Assembly: GCA_038380435.1 (NCBI GenBank)
Contig: JAWZYU010000025.1
Location: forward strand, 30,480,707 to 30,544,706
Direction: 5' to 3'
Origin: Ryuthela nishihirai
Lineage: Eukaryota; Arthropoda; Arachnida; Araneae; Heptathelidae
Length of the DNA stretch: 64,000 bases
The first letter of the stretch is position 1, and each line of letters starts with the position of its first letter. This document shows, one piece after another, positions 11,901-26,900 of this stretch. The position numbers and the translations under genes were made by a program. Below the pieces are notes generated by a model, which saw nothing but the letters and a program-made list of their open reading frames with translations, was not told where the DNA came from and made no database searches.

Positions 11901-14900
11901 GGGAAGGTGGGAGCAGGAAGAATAGCACTGAGGGAAGGTGGGAGCAGGAAGTATAGCACTGAAGTAGAGTGAAAGCAGAAATGTAGCTTCGAGTGAGAAT
12001 GGCGTAGCACTGAGAGAGAACATGTAGTTAAACGTAGTTTTGAAAGAATGGCAGAAATTTTTTTATTCTAGGCAGAAATTTTTTTAATGTCTAGACGAAT
12101 AGTGCGGCCCAGAGTCATCTAGATACCAAAATAGTTAGCCGAAAATATTTTTAATAGCCAGTCATCCACTGTGTCACCTTAGGTGAAAAAAAAACTAAGC
12201 ACAATTCTTTACGAAATTTTGATTTTTTTTTTTTAGAATGAAGTTCAGCATTGTTTCATACTTTTTGGATTTACTTTTTTCAGTCATAAGTTGTGAAATA
12301 TTGTTCTAGATCTATGATCCAAGACGTTTGCTTCTAAGAAATACAAACACGTGCTGATATGTCTACGTATTTATTTATTTGAAGACTTTAGCATGGATTT
12401 CAATTTATACAGTGTGTGACAAATATTTATTTCGCCCTGCCCACGGTCAGTAGGGGACACCGATGGGCTTGGAAAGACCGCCGTCCGTCGGATGGGACGT
12501 TAAGTCATGACTCCTTGTGCAGGATAGCTATACCCTGTGCACGTTAAAGAACACACTGGATGACCTTGACGGGATGCTACCATCTGTCTCCCAATAGCTG
12601 TTTCAGTGGCTGTTCCAAAAGCTGTCCCCAACCTTCTCTGAGCCTTCGGGGTCCATGTGACCTGGCCATTTAGCCCATAGTGTGCAAAAATGTACCTCTC
12701 AGAGGTAAAACAACAACAACAAATATTCAATATTTGACGTAAATTATTATTTTCATGAGTTTGTTTTCCATTGCAATAGATTATATTTACGTTCATAGAT
12801 GGCAGCACCGTGATATAGATCAGTGGCGTCCCACGACCGCAAGGTACAATATACATAAACATTTCCTAATATCTCACTTTTTCTCAGCATATTAACAATC
12901 TCAATTTTCCGTAGAAAAGTAAAAATTAAATTGCTTTAATACAATGTTTGATTTTACATGCCTGTGCATTAATCTACTCTAATATTTATTGCGATACTTT
13001 TCTGCTAATGTGAATTGGAAGCTCATTCAAAAGATCCCTATCTATGAAAATAAGCTTTTTACGGAGAAATGTTACTGGAGACAAATCGAAGAGCTCACTC
13101 GTTAGGGAAAGATATCCACTGGACAACAGTTAGGAGACAGATGGTCGCCTCCAGTCAAGGCCATTCAGCGTATTCTTTGACGTCCAAAGGGCGTGGTTCT
13201 CCGGTACAAGGAGTCCCGGCTTAACTTCCTCTCCGATGTATGGCGGCCTTCTATAGCCTTCTGTGTCCCCTACTGACCGAGGGCAGTGCGTGGAGTTCGG
13301 CGGAAATAACTCTCAACGCTGCCCCCAAATGGGACTCATACCTGGGAACCGCAGATTACGAGCCTGGTGTGCTACTTACTGAGTCACCTCCGCCACACAA
13401 CTCTCACGAATTTACTTGAAATACGGGCGGGGGGATAAATTAGCTTCATTCATGGAGCCCGAAGTTTGTAACCTGTTTCCAGAATCGAGATCCCACTCTT
13501 CTTTTGGGGCGGGGTGGCTCAGTCGGTAGCACGCCAGCTCGTAATCTGTAGTTCCCAGGTTCGAATCCCAGCTGGGTCAGCGTTTGAGATTTATCTCCGC
13601 AAAATTCCCTTCTTGCCCACGGTCAGTAGGGGACACCGTTGGGCTTGGAAAGACCGCCGTCCGTCGGATGGGACGTTAAGCCGTCGCCCCTTGAGCGGAA
13701 GAGCCATACCCTGTGCACGTTAAAGAACAAGCTGGATGGCCTTGACGGGAGGTTACCATCTGTCTCCCAACAGCTGCTCCAGTGGGTCCCCTCCCCCAAC
13801 CTTCTCTGAGCCTTCGGGGTCCATGTGACCTGGTCATTTAGCCCATGGTGTGCAAAAAAGTGCCGTTCAGAGGTAAAACAACCCAACTCTCCTTTAAGTC
13901 CATTTTTCACAACGAGGACACTAATTGACTTAGAAAGAATGCCATCCGTCGTAGAGGATATTAGATCCTGTCTCCACGGGCAGGAGAACCACACTGTGGC
14001 AACACCACATGACGAATTTGGTTAAAACATTTATTCAATTTACAGACGATCCGGCAAGATTTCAAATTTACCTCTCTCCTTCCTGAAATCCATCCAATAC
14101 TTGTTAGCTTGACTCCCGATACATCATCTCTCTGCACAACAAGCACTATGATAGTCAGCAAGGAAATGCTGCAACAGAGAACAAGATAGTAAGTTGCATT
14201 AATTGTGTTCAACAAAGGGAAACAAACGTCTTCGTTTCTTTACGACCAATTAAATTAATTTTGTGTCGAAACTGCATAGTTTCGACACAAAACCACATTT
14301 CATTTCAAACTGAATTCAACTTTGAATTAAAATGAAGTCTTTTTATTGTATAATTATATCGCGTGCCGCCGCCACCACAAACAAGAAATAAAATGGCTTT
14401 TGGGTTGTTTTACCTCTGAACTTCCCTTTTTTGCACACACCAAATAGTCAGGTTCTCAAGGACCCTAAGGGCTCAGAAAAAGTTGACGAAGGGGACACAC
14501 TGTAGAGCTCTTAGGAGACAGATGGTAACCTCCTATAAAGGCCATCCAACGTGTTCTTTAACGTGCAAAAGGTATGGCTCTCCTGCACAGGGACTCATGG
14601 TTAAACGTCCCATCCGACGGACGGCCTCCTTTTCAAGACTATTGGTGTCCCCTTTCGCACCGAAGGAAGACTGAGGGTTAGCGAAGATAAATCTTAACGT
14701 TGGCACAGTTGGGACTCGAACCTGGGAACTGCAGATTTCGAGCCTAACGAGCTACTAGCTGAACGTAAGCGCCCCTTACAACTGCAATTTCCTGATGCCT
14801 GTAGAAAGTTCCCAAGTTCGAGTTCCACCTGGGCGAGCATTGAGATTTATCTCCGCAAAACTCCCCTCCCTGCCCTTGGTCAGTAGGGGGTACCGAGGGG

Positions 14901-17900
14901 CTTGGAAAGGCGGTAGTCCGTCGAATGGGATGTTAAGCCGTGGTACCATGTGCGGGAGAGCCATATCCATGCACGTTAAAAGAACACACTGAAAGGTGTG
15001 GACAGGAGATTACCATTTGTCAACTTAGAGCTCTATGGTGAGCGCCCTTCCTCAATTTTCTTTAAGTCATTAGGGGTCCTTATGACCTGACCATTTAATC
15101 CCATCGTGCACAAAAAAGTGCAGCACAAAGGGGAAACAACCCAATGCAACATGATGTCTATTGGTTTTCTGTTCAGTACCAAGTTAAAATTCAAAACAAA
15201 GAAACTTTGAAACAGTTTTTAAAACTTCTCATACTTTAAAGAATTAACTTTGAATACGCTTGTGAATTTTTCATTGGATATAGAAACAATACAGTCATTA
15301 ATGTTTTGGGATGTACTCACCCAAAGATGGCCGACTGTATGTAAGGTAGGATCCGTTGAAAAGCAGCAAAGATATTGTTGCTCTGACATAAAGAAACGAG
15401 AGTCATGACAGCCAACAACAGAGTAAAAAGATTATAAGTCAAATATCCAAATGCCGCGATGACTCCTGTGATGGAGATGATCCATGAATGACTGTTAGAT
15501 GGATTATTGGTCCACAAAACCATGCCCAAAGCTAAAAAGATCTGAAAAAAAAAACAGAAAAATATTCATTACAAATAATCCTTTTGTGTCTACTGTTCCA
15601 CAGTGGCGTACCGAGGGGGGAATTATAACCCCTCCACCCCTCTGGAGTGCGGGGGTGGCTCAGTCGGTAGCGCGCCAGGCTCGTAATCTGTAGTTCCCAG
15701 GTTCGAGTCCCAGCTTGATCAGCGTTGAGATTTATCTCCGCAAAACTCTCCGCCCTGCCCATTGTCAGTAGGGGACACTGATGGGCATGGAAAGGCCTCC
15801 GTCCGTCTGATGGGACATTAAGCCGTGGTCCCGTGTGTGGAAGAGACATACCCTGTGCACGTTAAGAACAAGCTGGATGTCCTTGACGGGAAGTTACAAT
15901 CTGTCTCCCAACCACTGTTCCAATGGGTCCCCTCCCCTTCGGGGTCCTTGTGACCTGGCCATTTAGCCCATGGTGTGCAAAAAAGTGCCGCTCAGAAGTA
16001 AAACAACCAAATCCACTCCTCCGGAGGGAGAGCCTTCTAAGGAACCACCCTTCTAAGGAATTTTCCAAAAGTCAGATTCAAGCACGTCAAACCATCTTCC
16101 TTCCTGGCGACTCAAACGCGTAAAAAATATAATTGAAAGTTTCTACATATTCCACTGCCTTCTTATATTTTTATCTATTTTCCTATATATTTATAATTTC
16201 ATCTAACTGTTCTTATATTTTCTTCCAATACTACAAATCAATATACACTGAATGGACAATTAATATATACAAATAAATTGTTGCTGCACCTTTTGCCGTC
16301 ACACAGCAGCCAGACGTCTTAGTAAGGACTCAATGAGGTGTTGAAAACACAGAGGTGGTATTCCGCCCATGAAGCGAGGATCCCTCTCGTAGAGCATCCA
16401 TAGTTACTGGTGGGGGTTGGCGGCTTGAACAGATCTTTCCAATTCGTCCCACAAATTCTCAATGGGGTTGAGCTCTGGCGATCGAATTGATCTCAATTGA
16501 ATGTTCCTGGAGCCAATTGGTTGCCACTCGCGAAGTATACGGTGTGGCGTTTGCTTGTTGAATGATCGCGTCCTGATGAGGTTGGTTGATTGGTTGTTTG
16601 GCGTTTTATGGCGCAAAGGCGATTAAAGCCATGATGCGCCAAAGAGGTGTCAAAGGTAAAAAAGAAACTAAAGTCAAGTAAACCCACAGCCAATATTAAA
16701 AGTAAAAGACAATAAATGTAAACACTAAAACAACAAACGACAGAAAACATCCGTATAAAAGACAAAAACAAACAAGAACCAATATGTAAAAATAACAATG
16801 GGTGTATAGGACCCAGGTAAAAACAATGCCAAAAGGAAAAAATCACAGACGGTTAAAATATCCGGTAAATCATAAAAAAGGCAAAAACAGCAGATAAAAC
16901 AGTCATCGGATAAAACATGTCTGAGTGTAAGGGGCTAGGACATAGAATCATGAAAGTTAAAATATAAGCGGTGATCAAGATTAAAAGCAGTACAATCTAT
17001 TAAAATATTTTTAATCGTTAAAATGGTGTCACAAAACTTGCCCTTAAGTTCATTGCCCTCCCGCAGAACAAACGAATGTATGGTAAACGAATGACCTAAG
17101 CAGAGCCGAGCAAGTACAACTTCCTCCTTGCGATCCCTGTGAAAACATGACTGCCGTGGTTTGATAATGGGCTTGATCTCGAAAAGCTTGTTACCGATCT
17201 GTTCAGATCAAGATCTCTGCCACTGTGCCAGAGCTTGATAGAAAAATACTGCCGGAAATCCATGTATGGAACCGGCAGTGGATATAATATAATATGTATG
17301 TATGGAACCGGTTTATTTGTGGAGTATCATGTATGGAACCGACTTATTTGTGGAGTACCATGCATGGAATCGGCTTATTTGTGGAGTACCATGCATGGAA
17401 CCGACTTATTTGTGTAAGATCACGTATGGAACCGGCTTATTTGTGGAGTACTATGTATGGAACTGGCTTATTTGTGGAGTATCATGTATAGAACCGGCTT
17501 ATTTGTGGAGTATCATATATAGAACCAGCTTATTTGTGGAGTACCTTGTATAGAACCGGCTTATTTGTTGGGTACCTTGTATAGAACCGGCTTATTTGTG
17601 GAGTACCTTGTATAGAACCGGCTTATTTGTGGAGTACCTTGTATAGAACCGGCTTATTTGTGGAGTACCTTGTATAGAACCGGCTTATTTGTGGAGTACC
17701 TTGTATAGAACCGGCTTATTTGTGTAGAACCGGCTTATTTGTGGAGTACCTTGTATAGAACCGGCTTATTTGAGGCGCCTAAAATAAGCCGGTTGACTAT
17801 ACTAGCAACTCAGAGAATTGCTAGTATAGTCAACGGGTGCATCATTGCGGCATCCTCATCGGTTAGTGAGGTCAACACAACTGCAACAGTGGTCAGAATT

Positions 17901-20900
17901 GTCAATGTACGAGAGTGACACTCGTTACGTAAGCCCCGGAATGCGCGTTTCCCCTGTGTGCAAGGACCACTCTGTACGTTTATTGACATCGAATTTCTAA
18001 TCATTTGCAAGCAGAGTTTGCGGTTAACGGATTATTTTTTCAGGGTGCTTCGATTTTTTTTTTTTTTTTGTCACAGAGTGTATATATAAATGATTTTTGT
18101 CTGATGAACTGGGCGAACTACTAGTTTTGCTGATGATCTGCCATTAGTTCTGGGACTAAAAATATAAATAAAAAAAATAAATACCCCCTCAAGCAGCTGC
18201 TTGCCACAGAGGTCTGACAGGAGCCTGTCAGTTTATATGCCAAAGTAGAAGGTCTGAGAGGATGGCAGGACCTCAGCAGAAACGACACATACATCCATGC
18301 CTTACCCGGGGCTCGAACCCAGGTCCCTTAGATCAGTAGCCAAGCGTGCTAACCACTCGATAGAAATGAAATCATTAATCAATAGGGAATAAAAAAATTA
18401 TTAGTAGTTGCTTTAATAAAAATAAATTAACTTTGAATTTAAATGAAACGAAATTAATGTATTATAGATTGAAGAGTAGAATTCTAAAACATTTGGATAT
18501 TAGAATTCATAATGATGCCTGCAATCAAGATTAGCCGATAGAAATTAATGACAAATGTAACTGACTAAAGTGAAAAAATGGATCATAAATTGAATTGGAA
18601 ACCGCATGGGTATAAAAAATTAAAGTAAATTAATTGACAGCAGTAATTAATGTACTTTTGAAGAATTCAATTATTTCAATCTTATGAAAAGAGTTTATTA
18701 TAAAACGTTGGTTACCTACCTGAGAGAGCAAAAGTGGAAATGCTAGAGAATGCAATGGCTTCCTCCACAATCCTTTAATGAGAAGTGACGTCAGCGTTAC
18801 AACCTGCAAAGCACAGGGAATTATATCCAGAATAATAACCTACTCAATCATTCACTTTGATTCCATCTTACAATTCATACTCTCACAAATGAACCACGTT
18901 TGAGAGTATTTTTCACAGGTATTCTCAAAACTTCAAAAATATTGACAACTTCCTCAATTAAGTACAGTCAATGAACAGAAAAATCAAACTACCTCATATT
19001 ATGTCAATGCAGAAGCAATTACGCTTCGTAACTTGTTAAATACTTTTTATAGAAACATATGACTGAAGATAAATATAAGATGTCAATTAATCTATCTAAA
19101 TTCCGACTCTGAACTACATCAGTTCAGTACTTAAAGAAATATAGAAGTTTGAATATTTAATAGCATAAAAATTCACCTAAAATGTTAATTAAAACTTTAA
19201 AAAAAGAGAATTATTTCAAACCATTTAATAAAATAAGTGTATATTTTAGAATTTTACATAAATATAATACCTCCTCAAGCAGCTGCTTTCCACAGAGGTC
19301 TGAGGTGGATCTGTGAGAATGGCGGGTCCTCAGCAGATTTTTTTTATAAATAAATACCCCCTCAAGCATCTGTCTTGCCACAGAGGTCTGACAGGAGCCT
19401 GTCAGTTTACATGCCATAGTAGAAGATCTGAGAGTTTACATGCCATAGTAGAAGATCTGAGAGGATGGCAGGACCTCAGCAGAAAACAACACAAACATCC
19501 ATGCCTTACCCGGGGCTCGAACCCAGGTCCCGTAGATCAGTAGCCAAGCGTACTAACCACTCGGCCACGGGACGGCTTTTTTTTTTTTATACTTCTTTCC
19601 ATATTTGTCAGTTTCACTCAAGGGTTTTTTTTTCTCAAGCCTGATTTCGCTGCTGTTAAGTATTCGAGCTTCCATGGCTCTTTAAAAACCCAACAAATAT
19701 TACTGAAAATCGAAATTTGAATACATTTCAATGAGATTTAAATTTCTCTACTCCTATTTTGCTATAAAAAGCTTATTGTATAAATTACGTATCTTCGAAT
19801 TTGACTATTCGTTGACTTAACCTGGGAGTGTTTCCATTTTTCTGTCTAGTGTCTGGGGCGGGGGTGGCTCAGTCGGTAGCGCGCCAGGCTCGTAATCTGT
19901 AGTTCCCAGGTTAGAGTCCCAGCTGGGTCAGCGTTCAGATTTATCTCCGCAAAATTCCCCGCCCTGCCCACGGTCAGTAGGGGACACCAATGGGCTTGGA
20001 AAGGCCGCCGTCCGTCGGATGGGACGTTATGCCGTTGCCCCGTGTGCGGGAGAGCCATACCCTGTGCACGTTAAAGAACACGCTGAATGGCTTTGACGGG
20101 AGGCTACCATCTGTCTCCCAACAGCTGTTCCAGTGGGTCCCCTCCCCCAACCTTCTCTGAGCTTTCGGGGTCCATGTGACCTGGCCATTTAGCCCATGGT
20201 GTGCACAAAAGTGCCGCTCAGAGGTAAAACAACCCAACAACAACTCTAGTCTTACAATGCGCAGACATTCGTTTTCGTGTGCGTAGATATCCGTTTACGT
20301 CAGAGCTGACGTCACTGTTAGCGGAAGTTTTCGGCTCCCTCAAATTACGTAGGAACAGTAATCGCTCCTAAACTTGCGTCTTTCTATTTAAAGTTTAGTG
20401 ATCGTGTTCCTGACTGTGATGGGTCGGGATTAAAACGCCTCAAGTCTCTGAAATCTGTCGGAGCGCCTCCGTCTCCTATCTTATGGATGGAGAGTTGAGA
20501 GTTATGAATGGAGTAGTACAGTCGCTCAAAAAAGTATCCGAAAACTATAATTGATTACAGAGTTCAGAAACAAAATCTGGCAACGATTTTTTAGAAATTA
20601 GTGATCTGGCAACCTCCGTGTCACGTGATTACAGAATTCAGGAAAAATATCTGGAGCGTGTACAGCAACTGTACACGCTCCAGTTACCGTTCACAGCAAA
20701 CTGGAGCGTGTGCAGTTACTGCACACGCAGTAATTTCTAAAAAAAGATCGTTGCCAGATATTTTTTCTTAATTCTGTAATCAACCATGGTGTTCGGATAC
20801 TTTTTTGAGCGGCTGTACTTAATATTGAGTTGACTTGAAATTTTATTTCTGTTACCAGTGAGAAATCTGAAAAAATTTTTCCTCCCTTCAAAAAAAAATC

Positions 20901-23900
20901 CTTCCTTTTTTAAAATGTGTTAGGAACTGGCGGTTCTAGCACTTACCAATTAGAAACAAACTCAGTATACTGCTTCCTTTGCGCCAGGCTCGTAATCTGC
21001 AGTTCCCAGGTTCGAGTCCCAGCTGAGCCAGCGTTGAGATTTATCTCCGCAAAAGTCGCCGTCCTGCCTACGGTCAGTAGGGACACCGATGGGCTTCGAA
21101 AGGCCGCCGTCTGTCAGATGGGACGTGGCTCTGGATCCGAGAAAACCATACGCTGCACACACTAAAGAACACGCTGGATGGCATTGACGCGAGGCTACCA
21201 TTTGTCTCCCAACAACTATCCAGTGGGTCCCTCCCACAACGTTCTCTGAGCCCTCGGGATCCTTGTGACTTGGTCATTTAACCCGTTATGTGCAAAAAAG
21301 TGCCACTCAGAGGTAAAACAACCCCACTGCTACCTCTAATCCTTAGTCCAATGTAAGGGTTTGGATCCCAAACTTTTCCATCTCCCCCAAAACATTTACT
21401 CCCCCCCAATTTAAGAAGTGGTAGTAACTGCTTCTAAATGGTAAAAGCTAAATCCGCCTAACTCAGTATGCTGCTTCCTCTAATCGTAGCTTACACCAAT
21501 ACAAGAGTTCGGACCCCCAAAATTTTTCCTCCCCCCAAAAAAAGTATCCCACCCACAAAACCTGATAGGAATCTCTTCTAAACTGTAGAACTTTATGAAC
21601 TGTCAAACTTAGTGTATAACTTCGCCTAATCGTAACTTAGATCAGCCGTTGGGTTAGGACCCCTGAAAGGTTTCTTCCCTCCGAACATTCCCTCCCCCTA
21701 CTTGAAAAAGTGGTAAAATCTACTACTTAATTGTAAGAGCTAGGATACCAAAAATTTAAGTATACAACTTCCTCTAACCTTAAAAGTTTTTCCCGAAAAA
21801 TCCCCCACCCCCCGGAAAGATAAAGGGGAGTTCGAACTGCTTCTAAATGGTAAGAGGTTGGACCGCCAAATTTAATATAGAGTTTCCTCAAACCACAACT
21901 TAAAATGATGAAAGAATTTAACCCTCAATATTTCTTTCCCCCTTAAAAAATTTCTCCTTGGAAGTTCAGATTTTTTCCTTTTCAGGAAATTAGAAAAAAC
22001 TGGAATCAATATCTCTTAAAACGATGAGCTATGATTACCGAATTCGGTATACAACTTCCCCTCATAGTAGATTACATAAACGTAAGGATTTCAACCCCCA
22101 TCTCCTCCAGGAAAAGCCCCCCCCCCTCCTCCTCGAACACGCTGATACACACATACATCCCCGACACACCCACATACACACAATTTCTCCTGAACCCTAA
22201 AAGGTAGTATCGCCGAATTTGGTATACAGCTACCTCTCATCCTCGCTTTCCACAATATTAAGTTTTCATCTCTTCCCCAGCCTCCCCTAACATTCTCTCC
22301 TCCTCCGCAAAAAAGCCCCTCTACATAAAAGAGAGAATATATAATTTCCTAAACGGTAAGAACTATTATCACCGAATTTGACCTCATCCTCTCATCATGA
22401 CTTTAAGCAAAATAAGAGTTGCCCCTTTTTAACATATAACTAAAAAGCTATTTTTTTTCTTTTTTTTTTCTCATTCATCTTTTAACAGTTTCGTGGCCGA
22501 GTGGTTAGCACGCTTGGCTACTGATATACGGTACTCTGGGTTCGAGCCATGGTTGGATGTTCGGGTTGTTTTTCTGCTGAGGCCCCGCCATCCTCACAGA
22601 TCAACTATGGCGTATAACTGACAGGCTCCATTCAGACTCTGTGGCAAGCAGCTAATTCAGGAGATTATTTATATTTTTTTATTCCTGTCTTAAAAGTTTT
22701 TATTTACCTCACCCTTTCCTGTGATAAGGGAGGAAAATTATTGCTGAAATCTCTTGGCCTGATCACATCCTACCAACTCAATTTCCAATTTCGAGGGTGA
22801 AAAGATCGTTTGCAATATCCGTTTCAAATTTTGCATTTTAACATTTCCACCTTTGAGGAGGGGCGGGGGTGGCTTAGTAGGTAGCGCGCCAGGCTCCTTA
22901 TCTGTAGTTCCCAGGTTCGAGTCCCAGCTGGGTCAGAGTTGAGATTTATCTCCGCAAAACTCCACGCCCTACTCACGGTCAGTAGGGGACACCGATGGGC
23001 TTGGAAAGACCGCCGTCCATCGGATGGGACGTTAAGCCGTGGCACGGTGTGCGGGAGAGCCATACCCTGTGCACGTTAAAGAACACGCTGGATGGCCTTG
23101 AAGGGAGGCTACCATCTGTCTCCCAACAGCTGTTCCAGTGGGTCCCCTCGCCCAACCTTCTCTGAGCCTTCGGGGTCCATGTGATCTGACATTTAGCCCC
23201 GTGGAGTACAAAAAAAGTGCCGCTCAGAGGTAAAACAACCGACCCCCACTGGGTAAGAGGGCTAATTATTGCAGCCAATATAAACCTCCTGGCCATCACA
23301 CCGTATCACCAAAATTTCACATTTCTGCCACGAATGAATCGTTTACAATATTTGTTTTAACTTTTTGGTATTTTCCACCGTTAGAGGCCGCTATTAAGCT
23401 ATTGAAAAGTTCATAAATTCGAAAAGTAATATTACATCAATACCTATCCAAAACGCTCAATAACTTTTAATTTATCTCTAAAAAATAAAATATTACACCA
23501 GGTGTCGGTTCACTTGATGTCTCCAAATAGTTACGCAGATCGTTGAGCTGGGTCTGTGAGTCATTTGTTACAATTGTGTGTCCATGCTTACGCAGTATCT
23601 TGGGCATTAGGTGGTTTAACTTTGTAACTAATGATGAGGTTAGGCAAAGGAGTTTGCAACCTCCTTTAAGCAGCATATTGTGCAAAGAGAGACTCCGTTG
23701 GTTTGGCCATGTTGCCCGTATGAATAATTATAGATTGGCGAATAGGGTTATGAACAGTGTGCCTAGAGGCCTCAGAAAGAAAGGGAGACCTAGGATGCGG
23801 TGGGCAGACAATGTCAAACAAGACCTTGTTAGAATTGGTGTGCAGTGGCCAGATGCAGTAGATGTAGCTCAGGATAGACTTGCTTGAACAACTAAATTGC

Positions 23901-26900
23901 ACGGTCTGGTTGGACCTCCGTAGCCCATGGCTGCTTGAGGATGATGATGATGATTAAATAACTAATGGGAGGATCAAGGTGAAATTGCACCAACGTATAG
24001 TAAAGGGAGGGCTGAAAGCTAATGAGAAGGAATGAGTATTAGCTAGCATAGTTTAGAAAAGATTCAAGATACAAAATCGTCTGGGTCTATGAGACCCAAC
24101 ACGACATACGGAGAGCTAACCTTTCGTTGATTGCATTTTGAATACTATATATTATATGCTGTATATAATATTTATTACTTTAATTTTGTAGTATTTAGTA
24201 ACAAAATTGTTACGAAATATCAGGAATTACTATTTACATGGATGTAAACGTAAAAGAAAATAACTTTTCTCCAGAAAATTCGAAACGTAGTACAGTCGCT
24301 CAAAAAAGTATCCGAACACTATGGTTGATTACAGAATTCGGAAAAAATATCTGGCAACGATTTTTTTTTAGAAAATAGTGATCTGGCAACCTTCGTGTCA
24401 CGTGACACGAAGGTTGCCAGATCACTAATTTAATTATTTATTTATTTAATGAATTGTTTTTCCTCTGTGCTTCACTTTTTTGCACACAAGGGCTAAATGA
24501 CCAGGTCACAAGAACCCCGAGAAGTTTGGGGGAAGAGGACACATTGGACAGCTGTAAAGAGGTAAAGGGTGTTTCCTGTGAAGACCGTTCAGCGTATTCT
24601 TTAACGTGCACAGTGTACGGCTGTGACGTACAGTCGCTCAAAAAAATATCCGAACACTATGGTTGAATTCAGAAAAAAGATCTGGCAACGATTTCTTTAG
24701 AAAATAGTGATCTGGCAACCTTCGTGTCACGTGATACAAAGGTTGCCAGATCACTAATTTCTAAAAAAAATCGTTCCCAGATATTTTTTCTGAATTCTGT
24801 AATCAACCATAGTGTTCGGATACTTTTTCGATACGAAGGTTGCCAGATCGCTAATTTCTAAACCTGGATCGTGTGGGCCCACTCACAGTAATATTGAGCG
24901 TGTGCAGTTACCGTTCACAGCAAACTGGAGCGTGTGCAGTAACTGCACACGCTCCAGTTTGCTGTGAACGGTAACTGGAGCGTGTACAGTTGCTGTACAC
25001 GCTCCAGATATTTTTCCTGATTTCTGTAATCACGTGACACGAAGGTTGGCAGATCACTAATTTCTAAAAAAAATCGTTGCCAGATATTTTTCCGAATTCT
25101 GTAATCAACCATAGCGTTGGGATATTTTTTTGAGCTACTGTACATATAATTGCGCCCTACCGTTCTTTTTGCCTAGGGGCATTTGAGATATAAATCCAAT
25201 CACCGTAGAAAAAATATTTTTTAACATAAAGATAATAATAAATCTATAATAAGCGGCTTCGTTGTTACTTGTCCAAAACAAGGATAGTGAGGGAGATACG
25301 TTCAAGTTGTATGCAGACATTTAGATACAAATGTGATGCCTTCAATTTTATAATACAAGTTTAGGAGCGACATTTGCCTAGTGTTTTGTTTGGAAAATGT
25401 CAGCCCGTAATCGTCTCTTATCTGCAGGGCATTAGTGTGAAGGTTAGTATCGTGAGTAAGCATAGATTAAGAAATAGGGTTGGGTTGGGTTGTTTTACCT
25501 CTGAGCGGCACTTTTTTGCACACCATGGGCTAAATGGCCAGGTCACATGGACCACGAAGACTCAGAGAAGGTTGGGGGAGGGGACCCACTGGAATAGCTG
25601 TTGGGAGACAGATGGTAGCTTCCCGTCAAGGCCATCCAGCGTGTTCTTTAACGTGCCAACCATATGGCTCTCCCGCACACGGGGCCACGGCTTAACGTCC
25701 CATCCAACGGACGGCGGCCTTTTCAAGCCCATCGGTGTCCCCTACTGACCGTGGGCAGGGCGGGAAGTTTTGCGGAGATAAATCTCAACGCTGACGCAGC
25801 TGGGACTCGAACCTGGGAACTACAAATTACGAGCCTGGCGCGCTACCGACTGAGCATAAGAAATAGGGACACAGGTGCACCTTTAATGGAGTTAAAGAGC
25901 TAAAATGAAAACAATTCTCCTTTATTACTATTTACTTTGGTAAAAAAAAGGGTGGAGGAACAAATTTGGGAGTTGTTTTTTTACGGGGGGGGAGGGGGGG
26001 GGCAAAGCCTAAATTATATTTTTGAACTAAAATTTGAATAAAATCCGAAAAAATAGGAGCAGTTATCAGTTCTGAACACTCCACACTCCTTAAACTCCTA
26101 ACCTAAGGGGTAGAGGTGGCTCAGTCAGTGCGCGCCAGGCTCGTAATTGGTTCCTACGATCGACTCCCGCCTGGGTCATTGTTGAGCCCAAGCGTTTACC
26201 GTTTAGAATCTCCACAAAACTCGTCGCCCTGTCCTCTGTCAGGGAGGGGACACTGAGGACTTGGAAAGGCCGCCGTCCATCGGATGGGACGTTAAGCCTT
26301 GGTCCCTTGTGTGGAATGGCCATATGCTGTGCACGTTAAAGAAAATGCTGGATGGCCTTGACGGGAGGCTACCACCTGTCTCCCAAGAGCTGTCCAGTGG
26401 GTCTCCTCCCAAACGCTCTGAACCTTAGGAGTCATTGTGTGCAAAAAAAAAGTGCCGCTCAGAGGAAAAAACCCAAACCAAACAATCTTAACCTAAATAA
26501 TCGTGTGCGGGAGAGCCATACCCTGTGCACGTTAAAGAACACGCTGGATGGCCTTGACGGAAGGCTACCATCTGTCTCCCAACAGCTGTTCCAGTGGATC
26601 CCCTCCCCCAGCCTTCTCTGAGCCTTCGGGGTCCATGTGACCTGGCTATTTAGCCCATGGTGTGCAAAAAGGTGCCGCTCAGAGGTAAAACAACCCAACA
26701 ACCCAACCTAAATAATATAATGCTAAAATTTCACTTTTAATTCCCCATACCCTCAATAGATGGCACAACAAATATTATCAGCATCGCTCCATCCAAATTG
26801 CTCCGAGCCACATGTAAACAAACACGCTCAGTATCCTTTTAACATCTGTAGTTTAATAGAGCATGTATGTCGTCATGGTTAAAATAATCGAAAATCATTG

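Noticed and set aside
16493..16846. Hydrophobic minus-strand frame of 117 codons as a membrane protein
   Set aside because: It covers the Tc1 fragment and the A-rich LINE 3' region. Composition alone explains the hydrophobic residues.
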